DNA from: Amoebophrya sp. A120
Taxonomy: Eukaryota > Sar > Dinophyceae > Syndiniales > Amoebophryaceae
Length of the DNA stretch: 64,000 nucleotides
Direction of reading: 5' to 3'
NCBI GenBank assembly: GCA_905178155.1
Contig: CAJINV010000003.1
Coordinates: forward strand, 7,125,612 to 7,189,611
Part shown: in pieces, positions 53,905 to 64,000 of the stretch
Position numbering within the stretch: the stretch's first letter is position 1
Layout: the number at the start of each line of letters is the position of its first letter
Notes under the pieces: generated by a model
Told to the model about the DNA's origin: nothing
The model's input: the letters and a program-made list of their open reading frames with translations, nothing else
Databases searched by the model: none
Made by a program: the position numbers and the translations under genes

Positions 53905-54526
53905 CTGTCAAAAAATTGATCGTAAGTGAAAACGAAAAATGAAAAGAACGAATACCACCGCACTCACAGAAGAACGAGGAGGCTAGGGCTAGATGGTGGG
54001 AAGTTCGAGGCCGGCGCACCAAAAGGTGCCTTCGCCCCGACAAGGTAACGCCCTTGACTCGGAGGCAGACCACGAGGATACTGTAGCTCAATAAAAGCTA
54101 AAGACAGTCGCCACCGTGGAGGCGTGTGGTCTTGGCGCTGAGTCAGATTGAAGCTGATTATGCATTTGCCCTGTCGGCCTCGGCTGCCCAAAGAGTTTTT
54201 TGAACGTGATCTGGCCTAAAAATGGCGTGGTGCAAATCTTGTTGCAAGAACCTCACATTACTGATGCAGCATCGGACTTAGACTTTCCATTTCACTGTGC
54301 GAAATTCTTTACTTCTTATTCTTTGTCATCTTTTTCACAGTTCCTGGTAGGGGTCGTGCTCCTCGTCTTACAGTTACAGAACCCGCCTCAATCAATCTTC
54401 TATTAGTTGGGCGGCATGCGCATGATCTCGATCTGCTTCATTCAGCAGGTTAGCAGAAGCAGTCTTTACTTAAACAAAACAAATACTGTGACTACAGATC
54501 ATCCTCACAACCAAAAAAACGCGTAC

Positions 54527-54781
54527 TTTCAGGATAATGTCGTTCGCAAAGAGCAAGTTCATGACGGTTCCCGCGCTATGCTTTTTCGGAACGTTTTGCA
54601 CATAAAGGACGTGCTGCTGCTTGCCTTTTTTTCCTCTATTAATCTTGTCCGTCACATTCTGGTGCAGTTTCTGGCTCTTGCTTTTTTCCGTCGTATCCTC
54701 GCAACGTATCAAACAGAAAAAAGGCCTAGCTTTTTGTATAATCAGTGATGGCATCGCCGCGCAGAGACGACGAGTAGACAT
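54527..54781 (-). CDS. Unrecognised basic protein, first exon or internal exon
   Basis: 85 codons in phase 0 from ATG 54781 to donor AAA|GTACGC: STRRLCAAMPSLIIQKARPF, LHQNVTDKINRGKKGKQQHV, LYVQNVPKKHSAGTVMNLLF. A CAG acceptor lies 5' of the ATG, so the start may be internal. Confidence 0.5.
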
Positions 54782-55062
54782 GATGCAGGTACAGTCTGTG
54801 AAAGTAGTTTTCGTCACTGTGTGATGCATGTCTTTGAAAAAGAAAAAGTTTGTTCTCGTCGGTCTCGGTGCTGACCAGCAACATGCTAGGCCATTGCACA
54901 AGCACACTCGTGAGTCTCTCCTTCCGCGGTAGAGGTCAGGACATCAAAGTAATAATTGTCTGCTAGTAATTTTCTGCATCATATTCATATCTTCTTGATT
55001 GTCAGTCGTGTTGTTCGATGTTGCGCCCCGTCGGTGCACAGCCGATCCGTCGTGGGTGCCTG

Positions 55063-55245
55063 TCAAACTGAAAAGTGCGCCTTCCCCCCGGAGGTTCCTG
55101 GAGATTCCAGTTCGACGTGCACTAGTTCTAGTTTGGTGGGTTGCAAAGAGCTCGAAAGCGACGGCTCTATTTTCTCCCGCATGAAAGGACGAGGGCTCTT
55201 GCTTGCTTCAGATGAGAGGACGAGGCACGCAAAGCGGCTCTTCAT
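55063..55245 (-). CDS. Low-confidence exon candidate
   Basis: Minus frame EASKSPRPFMREKIEPSLSS then QPTKLELVHVELESPGTSGG. Natural composition but no clear splice sites. Confidence 0.3.
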   Translation of the reverse strand: MKSRFACLVLSSEASKSPRPFMREKIEPSLSSSLQPTKLELVHVELESPGTSGGKAHFSV

Positions 55246-55559
55246 GACAAGCGCTGCCCTTCATTTTGGGCTTTCATTTTGCAACGCTGATCATTTTCGC
55301 TAGTCTACACCGGAGAAACAAGGTGGTGCCGTTTGTATACTTCGCACGCAGAGCATTAGTCCCATCGTGTTGGGACGCTTTGCAGTTGGTTCTGGGATAG
55401 GGGCGGGGCGCAGCTTTTCAACACGATAGAACCCCCATCGCCAGCTTCCCCCTTGTCCTGCCTCCTGGTGCTGAGTAGTTTTTCATATTTGTTCTATGTG
55501 CTGTCGCCCATATATCACATCTTATTTTCCAGCGTGCTAGGCGGGCACAGAAATAAATC

Positions 55560-56079
55560 TTGGAATATGCAAGTGAAAGTGGTCAAGAACGATGCACAGC
55601 GCCTTGTTATTTCGTATTTCTGTGAAACTCGTGACTCTGAAGTGCTGTGCTCGCGGTGTAAAAACTACGAAATCCTCTGTTCTTGGTCGTCTGGATCTGG
55701 TGCTCCTTGGCTGTGGTATGAGCATGAGGCACGTGTGTAGTAGAAGTAGTTTATGTGAAGACTACAGCCTACGCCTACCAACATACAGATACAGTACATA
55801 CCTGACAGGCGAAACAAAAGGTGGCTGTGCAGCTAGAAGAGACGGCTCACCTCCTTGAGAGTCGTCTACTACGCCCTCCGCAATCTCAGCGCCAGCACCA
55901 GACTTCGGGGCACGAGCCGCTCCGTCCGCTCTCCCGGGACTCGTTGCAGCCGGTAGACGAGTAGAAGTAGGTGAGTCTACATGTTGACCTGTACGTAGTT
56001 GTACAGCAGGAATCTCTTCTTTATCGGAATTCGGGTTGTCGACGCTAGTCACCGGCTGCTGCTGGGCGTTGTGCTCCAT
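55560..56079 (-). CDS. Unrecognised gene, N-terminal exons
   Basis: ATG 56079 opens a 92-codon first exon (EHNAQQQPVTSVDNPNSDKE...GAEIAEGVVDDSQGGEPSLL) ending at a consensus donor CAG|GTATGTAC (55801). After acceptor TACCACAG the next exon reads QGAPDPDDQEQRIS. Beyond it, TSESRVSQKYEITRRCASFL is open if a 24-bp GTAGTT...CACAG intron is removed, which would be unusually short. Disordered start; function unknown. Confidence 0.55.
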
Positions 56080-56247
56080 CTCTGCGGCTCAAAAATCTTG
56101 ATGTCGATAGCTTGTTATTTGCTTGTGTGTGTTCTATGCAAAAGCGAAAAGTCCCCACCCACGAGTTGCTACGCTCTCTTCAAGCAAACCACAGCACGCT
56201 CTCCCCCAACGTCGCCATGCAGCAGCAGATCTCGCATGTGTGCGAGG

Positions 56248-56707
56248 TCAGGTCTCTGAGGCGGCCTCGCACAAGGACGACCAGGTACGTTTTCTAAGCA
56301 ATAATATGTGCTGGTAACTACTTGTCACGGTGCTCCACGCAGAACAAGCAGATCGCACTTTTCTTTGGCGGCGCTCCTTGCTGATCACGTCGATACATAA
56401 CGCTGCTGTCCTACGTGCGTGATCATCCTCACTGCATTTTCGAGATCTCATTTTGTTTTTGACGATGGAGTGCGGACGTTTTCGCTCGGGATAGTGGTCC
56501 ACTGGCCTTTGGTCCGCTGGCCCTGACTCGAATTCTACTATGTCGAGTCTTTTCCAGTTGTTGCACGCGTCTCGCGTACCCGACACGACCTGGTAGACTG
56601 CTGGCTGGTGCAGCCGTTTCTTCGTAATTATCTTCGTGTGTGTCCTGCTCTCCTGTGCCTTCTTCTTAGCCGCTCGAGCTGAAGTGCCCTTCCAACTCCA
56701 AGCCACT
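56248..56707 (-). CDS. Unrecognised Lys/Arg-rich protein exon
   Basis: Long open minus frame from a CACCAG acceptor to TGA at 56248: WKGTSARAAKKKAQESRTHT, PAVYQVVSGTRDACNNWKRL, HYPERKRPHSIVKNKMRSRK. Strongly basic, compatible with a nucleic-acid-associated protein, but no domain seen. Confidence 0.6.
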
Positions 56708-57797
56708 GCAAGCGGCTTGTTTGCTGGTGCCAATCACCCAGAGCCAAAGGTGGAACGAGTAAAAGTGAAACTAAAAATGTAAAGGAGGTGGCTGGTCAAA
56801 AAGATATCAAATTCGTAACTGGTTAGAATAACAAGAGCAAGACTTTGGCACTTTTTTAATAATTTCAATTGAATCCGAAAAACGAGGAGCAACTTTTTTC
56901 AATATTTAGCTCCAGGCATTCTTGCTGCTATGATTGTTTTTCTAGTGAACCGAGAGTGGAGAGATACAGACGCACAACAAAAGCCGGCTCCAATTGGCTC
57001 TTGCTGTGCCGCCCAATCGTCTCTACCGCGTGTTCCTAAATTACATCATGCAATCAGAGTCAAAAGTGTCGACAAGAACAACTACGCGGACTAGGTTTTG
57101 CTTGGATAAATATTCATAGGGCGAGAAAATTGATAGAAATAAAGAGAAACTGATGTACAAGGCTGGTAAGCGTCTAAAATCTAAAGAAAAAACTTGATGT
57201 CTCCGCCCATCAGTCAAAAAGGTGCTGGCCCTTCTAAGTAATCCTGAAGGGCGGGCTGTTTGTTGAAGAAGGAAACTTTTTACGTCGGCCAATTATACTC
57301 AAGCGGAATACTTCTGCTAGGTTCGGTGAACAGCAAAGGGGTAAAAGTAAAACTCAAAATAATTAGGAAAAAAAACTACATAAGTCAATACTGTAAAGCG
57401 ATAGAGTTTGCTTGCAGCGTCGAACGCAAGAAAGCTAACATCGGGTAGCAAACTCGAGCCCACTGGTTCTCGCGACTCCGTTCGTTATTGATTTTGACTT
57501 TCTCTGTTTCAGATACAGTTATCTAACTTGCCCTACTTCAACGTCTATACAAAGAATAGTGAAGCCAAAGAGGTTCTGGATGGCGAAAGCTAAGCGATGT
57601 TACCGCTATCGCGAATCGCCTCCAGATGTAAAAGAGCAGGATGATTAGTGTGTGAAATCGCAAGCTGAAGCTCAAGACATCTACAACTACTCAGCAACCG
57701 TCACACTCTTTTTTTATTTCCTCTGCAGGAAGCACGTTCAATAGGCACAGGTTGGTCCGCTGCCAGTACTGCTCCTGCTGGCTGCTGCACATCTTAT
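56708..57797. other. Stretch without a supported gene
   Basis: AT-rich; the minus frame 57041-57292 has a hydrophobic tail but no splice context. Confidence 0.3.
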
Positions 57798-57985
57798 TCA
57801 AAGCGTCGAAAAATACGAATGGCCTATAAATATCGAACAAAAGAAATTTGGTGAAAAAGTGGTTTGAAATAAAAACGCAAACGCTTGTGTTTTTGTTCGC
57901 TTTATTCGAGCTCGAAGAAGGTTCTTCAGGCGCAACGCGCTGCGGTACCGGTACCGATCTACGAGAGTTAGAATTTCTTCAGACG
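57798..57985 (-). CDS. Exon candidate
   Basis: Minus frame PSSEEILTLVDRYRYRSALR then LKNLLRARIKRTKTQAFAFL. Helical and basic; boundaries uncertain. Confidence 0.35.
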
Positions 57986-58907
57986 AGGGACGAGAGGGAA
58001 GCGTCAAATAGTGGCTCTGCGTTACTTTATCTCCGTGCTATGTTCAGATTCAATTTTGCTCAGTATATGTTGCGCATAACAATTACAACCTGCTCACCAC
58101 TGCTGACACAAACAAAATGCCAACAGAAGTTCGGTCGAAGTCAATGCGCAATTTATTCAGAACAAATCGAAAAATTTATGGCAGCAAAGAAAAAATAAAC
58201 GTTGACAGAGGCACGCAGCATCAATAAAAGAAAAAAATCAGCAAACTCAAAATTTAAAAACTGAATATACCACGAGTATGCTTGCGGTAAGGCGCTAGCA
58301 GTAGCACTTCTATCTACGCAACCATACTCAGAAGTGAGTGCGCAGGAGAAAATCAAATATCTATGAGTAGTTCCATGGAAGGCCGCGCAAGGACAACAGT
58401 GGGCTGCTTAGGTTTCTGCGCTGCGACAAACGGACACCAGACGAATGCTGCTTGATAGTGCAAACAAGAAACAGTAGTTTGGAGCTGAAAGGAAGGTAAA
58501 AAGTCGCTAGTCGCAGCTTTTTCAAAGTAAGTCGCAGTCGAAAAATTCAACCGGACACAACAATGAGTATCGGCTTTCTAAAGATAAAGTCTATCAAAAA
58601 GCTCCAATACCAATACCAGACCGAAGGGATTTGCTCTTCCTTCCCCGGGTGAAAGAAGGTGAAGTGATGAATGTTGTAGGGAATTATGGTATTAACAGCA
58701 CACGACAGTATGAAACAAGAAAGGTCGCGTATCTCTGTGCTTGGTTTGACTTTTGGCTGTTTACTTCGTCCGGCATGCAAAGAGAAATGCTTGTTCAGCT
58801 AGTGGTCCCGAGCAGTAACGACAACAGATCCATATGCCCATTCCGCTAGTCACAACATCAACAGCAAGCACAGACGTGGCGCAGTTTTCTCCAACTTGAT
58901 ACAAGTG
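57986..58907. other. Stretch with weak exon candidates
   Basis: Around 58360-58500 (minus) acceptors CCTTTCAG and TGTCGCAG precede short open frames (QTTVSCLHYQAAFVWCPFVA). Not enough to call a gene. Confidence 0.3.
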
Positions 58908-60443
58908 TCAATGACGTTGTAAAAGCTGGACCGATATCCGCATCCGGAAGGCGTTACTACTCAACGGTGAGCGGGTACTGGGTAGGTCCGACAAAAGGAT
59001 CGAACCGGACAACAAGAAAAAGTGTTTACGTTTACGGTTTTCAGTTTTTTGGAAAAAAATTTTTTTGCGGCCACTCAGCACCACAAATTTTGATTTTTTT
59101 TTCTTGCAGCCGCGCAGGCATCCCCTTTGCCCTTTCGGGGCTCTGAAGTAGTAAAACTGTGGGGAAGCAGCTAACGCGCGGGATGCGAAAACTATGCAGC
59201 GCCGCCATAATATTGCGCCCATTCAAACTTTGGATTAGCAGCCCAGCCCCTGCCCGGGCTCCCGGGCAATGATGGCCGTAGGCTGGTGGCCCAGGGCCCC
59301 AGGCATTGGTGATGAGATCCGCCCCCGAAGGCGTCGCAACCATCGACCCCGGAGGGGGACCTGTTTGGGTGAGGGGAAATGGATCATAGCATGCTGTCTA
59401 GAGATGACGTTTACGGTTTTTGAGGGTAGTGGAGAAATCCGAGGAAAAAAGCATCACTTTGGCACCATTTCGAGGCCAAAAATTGCAAATCCCAGAAAAA
59501 CCGTAAACGCCTTACCTTTACCTAGACAGCACGCTATGACCCATTTGCCCCCAATCAAACTGGGGCAAGCACGCGAGCACACTTTCTGGACAGGGAAATC
59601 GAGCATAGCGTGGTGGCTAGAGAGGGTGTTTACGGTTTTTGGGGTCGATTTTATACAAAACAACAGGTTTTCGGAGGGATGGGTCGACCATACCGCTGTG
59701 GTTAGGTAAGGCGTTATACGGTTTTTGGGGTGCCGGCAAATTTTATGCATTTTGGTACCCAAAATTTGCCAATTTCCCACATCCTCAAAAGTTCGACTTT
59801 TTCTCCAGTCATGGAGAAAATTTGGCTTGAAGTTCCAAAAGGTCCGAGATGGAAGTTTTGGCCGCACAGCGATGAATTGGTGACGAGGCCACGCAAATGC
59901 AGCCAGCTCTTAGACCGACAAGTCCGAGCCTCAGCCACTCCTCGAGGCTGGACTGTCCTGACCCGGGTCCAAGAGCCGACGTTGAGGGAAAGGCACAAAA
60001 TCAGGTGGCTCCGGTGGGGGATATTCCGTGTCGCCATACCTTGCGCACTAGCTAGATCCAACCCAGTGAGCTACTGCAGAGTCCCGCAATAGCTAACAGA
60101 GTCAAGGGGTCAACTTCAAGTTCTAAAAAATGCCCTGAATGCACACTGAAAAATATTTTTATCCAAAAAACGATAAACCGTAAACGTAAACGCTTTTTCT
60201 TTCGATAGGTACTGGGTAGGTCCGACAAAAGGATCGAGCCGGACTGATTATCACAGGCTCAGGTGGATGAGGCTTGCGGCTATTAGACAGACGGCGTCGC
60301 GGACGCGTTCCTTTTTTTCTTCCCGGCTCCAACGCGAAGCGAGCTCTTGTGGCCCCGAGTGGTTCTTTTGGTTCTTCTTGTTCTTGCCTCCGCAGCTTGC
60401 TTCACAACTTCGCACGTAAGGTACTGTATCCTGCCGCGAGTCA
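58908..60443 (-). CDS. Unrecognised gene, last two exons separated by an intron enlarged by an insertion
   Basis: Exon 60255-60443: DSRQDTVPYVRSCEASCGGK, NHSGPQELASRWSREEKKER, DAVCLIAASLIHLS. Donor GTGATA at 60254. The terminal exon 58908-58977 joins in phase after acceptor CCTACCCAG: TRSPLSSNAFRMRISVQLLQ-RH-stop. The intron is now 1277 bp. Without the insertion and one repeat copy it would be 43 bp, like the other mini-introns here. Protein family unknown. Confidence 0.6.
58974..59010. repeat. 37-bp direct repeat, downstream copy (with acceptor)
   Basis: One mismatch to 60208-60244. Minus strand contains GTCGGACCTACCCAG, the acceptor used for the last exon. Confidence 0.9.
59011..60207. mobile_element. 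1197-bp TIR insertion in a mini-intron
   Basis: Outer inverted repeats AAGAAAAAG(T/C)GTTTACGTTTACGGTTT, multiple internal GTTTACGGTTTTT boxes in both orientations, and the 560-bp module shared with 35.1 kb. No ORF of note. Confidence 0.8.
59103..59665. repeat. Dispersed 560-bp module, copy 2
   Basis: Near-identical to 35089-35645, same orientation, with small indels. Confidence 0.88.
60208..60244. repeat. 37-bp direct repeat, upstream copy
   Basis: Adjacent to the donor-side remnant of the original intron; carries the same CCTACCCAG acceptor. Confidence 0.9.
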
Positions 60444-62105
60444 CTTAGTCGTGAAGATGATTTGTAGTATGTCCGTCGAAGTCACAACATACAGCTTTTT
60501 TTTACTTCTTCCCACAGAAAGGCGCAGCAAAGGAGCTACAGCTGGTGCTGAAACAGCGTGCGCGCGCCCTCACAACTGCTGGAAAATCGGTGGAGCAGTG
60601 TAGCAGACGTTGTTGTTGAGTATCGCTTCATCGTAAATTCGCAGGAACAAGTAGCTCAAGCGATTGTACCACATCAACAGTTCTCGTGTAGTACTAAGCA
60701 GTACTGCTCTCAACAATAATCAGGCGTCGCAGATCAAGGCGCCTTATATCGTCGCGCACACCAAACCCCTAAAATTTTTGTGAAAAGTTGATTATTGAGT
60801 TGTGTCTCCATCACGGAGTTTTGCTTCCTTTACAAGGCAAAGCCACGTCGACCTTCGAATTATTCTTTCTGGTCGGCATCTCGTTCGGTATACCTTCGAC
60901 TGCTTTTTCGCCTCCTTTCTGTCTCAATGCCAAACAAGTCGAAACACGAGACGTATCGATCGAAAAGGCTGCTGAGAAAGTTGCCCTTGCCACCAAACGT
61001 AGCATCAACAAAATCTTTGTGTAGAAGCTAGCGAGCCAAGACAATGCCACACGATCTTGATGAAGATGATGCTCATACTGCGATTGTAGTTTGTATTTTA
61101 GCGGATCTTCATACGACGGAACAGAATCGTGTTTCAAATATAGTAAAAAGCAAAAGTTCCTACGTATCATATTTTTCCTGTCCCACCTTTTACAGCTACC
61201 ACACAACGAGTTAAGAACTTGCAATAGGAATGGCTAGTATCAAATCGCCAATATACGCTCGTCCTTCTTTCACTCTGTTGCCGCCCTGGTGCTGGTAAAT
61301 TCAAAAGAAGCAAGATGAAAAGAATCAATGGCGGGCGATGGACAGTTTGGCGCAACCCGGACTCACACACATGAATTTTCCCTCTTTATTTTTGCTTTTC
61401 ATGTTCATCTGACGTCGCCTGTATGTAGTGCAGGGACCCCACATAGATATTGCGTACCTTCTGCTCAACAATTTTGTTCTGCGATGGTAATAAAATATTT
61501 AAAGTTACAGGCGAGGCGGAACTACTACACTTCATATATATTTACATCATGGCAGGAAGGAGCTCTCTGCGTCTTGTTCTTTTTCCGTGTAGTACGCTGA
61601 CTCGCGGATTAAAGCGACGCACTAGCGCCACCATCTGCTGGCTCCTACTATTACACTCTCGCTGTCGACGCTCTGATGCTGATGGATGGAATCTCGTGAA
61701 AATGAAGTTTAGTACAGAAGACGTGAACAAATTTGGATCTTTTTTTTTCCCACAGCTTTGTTTCAGTAGCCGGCTTTTTGTATCAGCTGTGCTAGTCCTA
61801 AAGTTGTCGATGCGAGTCTCTCTTTCAGGGAAAAGACAGCATCAAACATGGTAAAGTACTGAATAAAAATCGCGGCACGTACAACACTGTCTGTTTTCGT
61901 CTTGAAAGTGGGGCGGAGACGGACTACTTCCTTTTTTTTTCTGCTCACCACAAGATACACGCAAAGCGCAACACACAGCTTATCCCAAACCCGCCCTCGT
62001 CCATCGGTCATTGCCTGTCGCGAAAACGTAGTACGAAGCTGTGCGCGTTCCAAGCTTGCGTGTATTTGTCAACAAGTGGCTTTGTCGTTCCCTTCCGGTA
62101 GCATA
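60444..62105. other. Long stretch with only weak exon candidates
   Basis: Minus frames near 61540-61690 (ERRQRECNSRSQQMVALVRR) and 60811-61224 are ambiguous. No repeats or RNA genes were noted. Confidence 0.3.
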
Positions 62106-62195
62106 TCAGGCTTTCTTTGACTGCGACTGCGATCCACCCGCCCAAAGATTGGAACAGTTTCTGTCTTTCTGGTCCTCGTCCTCGTGCAGGAAGTA
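62106..62195 (-). CDS. Small terminal exon candidate
   Basis: 30 codons after acceptor TTTCGTTGTAG: YFLHEDEDQKDRNCSNLWAG then SQSQSKKA-stop. A competing frame runs through the same stretch (VVVLPARGRGPERQKLFQSL). Confidence 0.4.
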   Translation of the reverse strand, partial: YFLHEDEDQKDRNCSNLWAGGSQSQSKKA

Positions 62196-62742
62196 CTACA
62201 ACGAAAGGAGCAGCGCTCTCGTTATAGCGACATGCACGACCCCCGCACAATCGTGTCACAACGGCCGCGTCAGCTTGCTGCGGTTCGAATTCGATGAAAA
62301 AAAGATAGAAGCTACTGGAATCCTCCGAGCTACTCCATACTTAGTTTACGTGCATCTGTTCTTGGCTCTGTGTCTTTTCGGCGGATCACTTTCCTATTTG
62401 CGGAGTTTATCCTACTACGTAGCAATGCTGGTCAACAACATCGAACTGGTGAAGCTCCAGCTGAAGCGGAAAGCAGGAAGCATATGTCGTTCGTTCTCCG
62501 CTTTCTTTTTATTGTAGTGCTGAAGACGTTAGCCCGACGGCGTTCCTGGATGAATCGCTGCAGAAAAGATAGAACGACGAGCTGGCGGCTTTGAAATTTT
62601 TCTGCTCGTTTTTTATTTCCGTTTTCTGGTCCACCGTGTTCTGACGACTGACAGGCTGGCGGAGATATAACAGGTACGTTGAACCCGTGAAAGTCGCGCT
62701 GCTAAAGCGAAAGAAGTACTTACTACCAGCGCAATCTTCATC

Positions 62743-64000
62743 TCATCCCGAACCAGCACGAGCGGGCAACAGTTGCGACGAACACGAGCCGAATCCCACC
62801 TTAGCGTCCGCGGTGGTGCCACGCAAAACGACTGCGTCTCGGTCTTTGAGAAATTTTCGCACATCACCGTTCTGGAGCGCTACTTCGTCACGGCCCGCCC
62901 AGGTGAGTTCCAGAAGACACCCGCGCTCAGATTTTTCCGGACCCGATATAGTCCCTGTACCAATCAGGTCGCCTGATATGATACTACGTGAAAGCACCTT
63001 GGTGACATCGTATACGTACTTACAAGCTGTGGCTTTGCGTGTTGTTGCTTTTGCTGTGTGTTCTTGTCTTACTTCTGTCCTCTTCTACTTTATGATTCTT
63101 GTTGGCATATTGTTATTGAGATAATTCACGCTAGCTCTATGCTGATCCTGTTTTCAGAATTGCGTGGTGTGTACTCTACTTATGTTTTGTATTTCTGTCA
63201 TGCCCGCCCCCGCCCCCCTACATCCCCGATTTGTACGTATGCGCAGGTGCGTTTTAGTTTCAAAGTGCATAGGTTGCATGTTGCAGCCATTCGAGGCATG
63301 GTGTGTCAGTTGCTGCGCGAGGGACCAATACATATACTTGAGGTTCGTGCGAGTAACCACTGTTTCGCTAAGGCCTCCGTCCGTGGTTGGCACTGCAATC
63401 TCCGCCGTCAATCTGACGTCAAAGTTTCCCCGCGCGCCTTCTGGTTGTCGCAGATAGGGCAAGGGAAGAGGGTCCGTCTGCGGTGGAGTGTATCACATTA
63501 ATATAATTTTCAAGTCGTCACGACCATGCTACCATGGCGTGAATTAAAATTTCTGGAAGTCGAAGATCTTTTTTGCTATATCATGTATCTGCCGGCGCCG
63601 GTAGGAGCACGCAGCAGGAAAAGCCGAGACGGCCACAGTAGCAATTACTTTTCATTCCAAACAATCGCAAAAAGAAGTGGCCACCTGCTTCTACCCATGA
63701 ATACATCAGCAGCACATCCTTGTTGTACTTTGTACATGGGCGGCTTTGTAAAAATCTTGATGTTTGATTCAATGCGATAACGTGGGGACACGATAGGGCT
63801 CAAGCGCAGCCATGGGAACGATCCAGGGGGAAATAATGGTGCCAAAGTTTTTTGCCAGGAAGGGTCCAAGAGGCACATACTCCCACTTTTGCAGGTCCCG
63901 CGCGGACCAATCGTTGAGCAGAACCAGGCCGAAGAGTCGTTCCTCTGCTTCCTGAAGAGATAGAGTCTCGCCTAGAGCCATAGGCTTTCCGCCGATAAAC
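62743..64000 (-). CDS. FAH: Fumarylacetoacetase, C-terminal part (three exons visible, gene continues past right edge)
   Basis: Hydrolyses fumarylacetoacetate to fumarate and acetoacetate, the last step of tyrosine breakdown in the cytosol. Exon from the edge to about 63781-63790: [20 protein letters not shown] then [20 protein letters not shown], the core of the FAH fold. Exon about 63271-63477: [10 protein letters not shown], then [20 protein letters not shown], the conserved tract around the active site. Exon 62743-62977: [14 protein letters not shown], then [18 protein letters not shown] and TGA. The carboxyl end matches the family (GFG-C---LLPA). Junctions are not clean GT-AG: the first has ACG on both sides, and the second lacks a GT near NGCNMQ. 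Single-copy metabolic gene, very secure. Confidence 0.95.

Noticed and set aside
55640-55690. A 24-bp intron in the 55.6-56.1 kb gene
   Set aside because: Frame logic allows it, but other introns here are 43 bp or longer and alternative acceptors exist, so I did not claim it.
58990-59010. GGTTCGATCC resembling a tRNA B box (also near 60230 and 1664)
   Set aside because: No acceptor stem, D arm or anticodon arm can be folded around it, and it lies inside an intron repeat.

Overview
The window is eukaryotic nuclear DNA. Genes are split into short exons, introns run from about 43 bp to over 1 kb, there is no operon layout, and roughly half of the sequence is intron or mobile DNA. Two proteins are recognisable with confidence: a SLC7/CAT-type cationic amino acid transporter (2950-10101) and the C-terminal part of fumarylacetoacetase (62743 to the right edge). 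Less certain are two Mei2-type RRM pieces, a TPR-like protein cut by the left edge, a possible PLD-type PX exon and a possible B9 exon. Every exon I can defend is on the minus strand, which suggests a one-directional gene cluster. Together with introns bounded by terminal inverted repeats (TIRs), short direct duplications and some non-GT/AG ends, this points to an alveolate such as a dinoflagellate or syndinian (Amoebophrya-like). That assignment is an inference; no rRNA or spliced-leader gene is present to confirm it.

Layout from left to right: TPR-like gene (1-933); CAT gene (2950-10101); scattered exons (11.7-17.4 kb); an exon broken by a LINE fragment (17.6-18.6 kb); a Mei2-like C-terminal half (19.2-19.9 kb); a Ser-rich gene (20.3-20.9 kb); a 2.6-kb CG-rich transposon inside an exon (21.0-23.6 kb); an acidic-tail gene (24.6-25.3 kb); a Mei2-like N-terminal half with insertions (26.2-28.1 kb); small genes (28.6-30.1 kb); a disordered protein gene (30.2-33.1 kb); a 3.3-kb repeat complex (33.5-36.9 kb); more split genes (37-43 kb); a second disordered protein gene (45-48.9 kb); several unrecognised genes (49.4-57.9 kb); a gene with a 1.2-kb intron insertion (58.9-60.4 kb); and fumarylacetoacetase.

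Two mobile-DNA patterns stand out. (1) Four loci carry 1-1.7-kb insertions flanked by unusually long (37-67 bp), nearly perfect direct repeats. In all four the duplicated stretch contains a 3' splice site, so an intact acceptor remains beyond the insertion and the mRNA could be unchanged. (2) At least six introns are themselves TIR elements (introners), and three transposons share a GAGCGGGGTAAC terminus and exact 3-bp target duplications. The largest of these is stop-free and a multiple of three, and it sits inside an exon.
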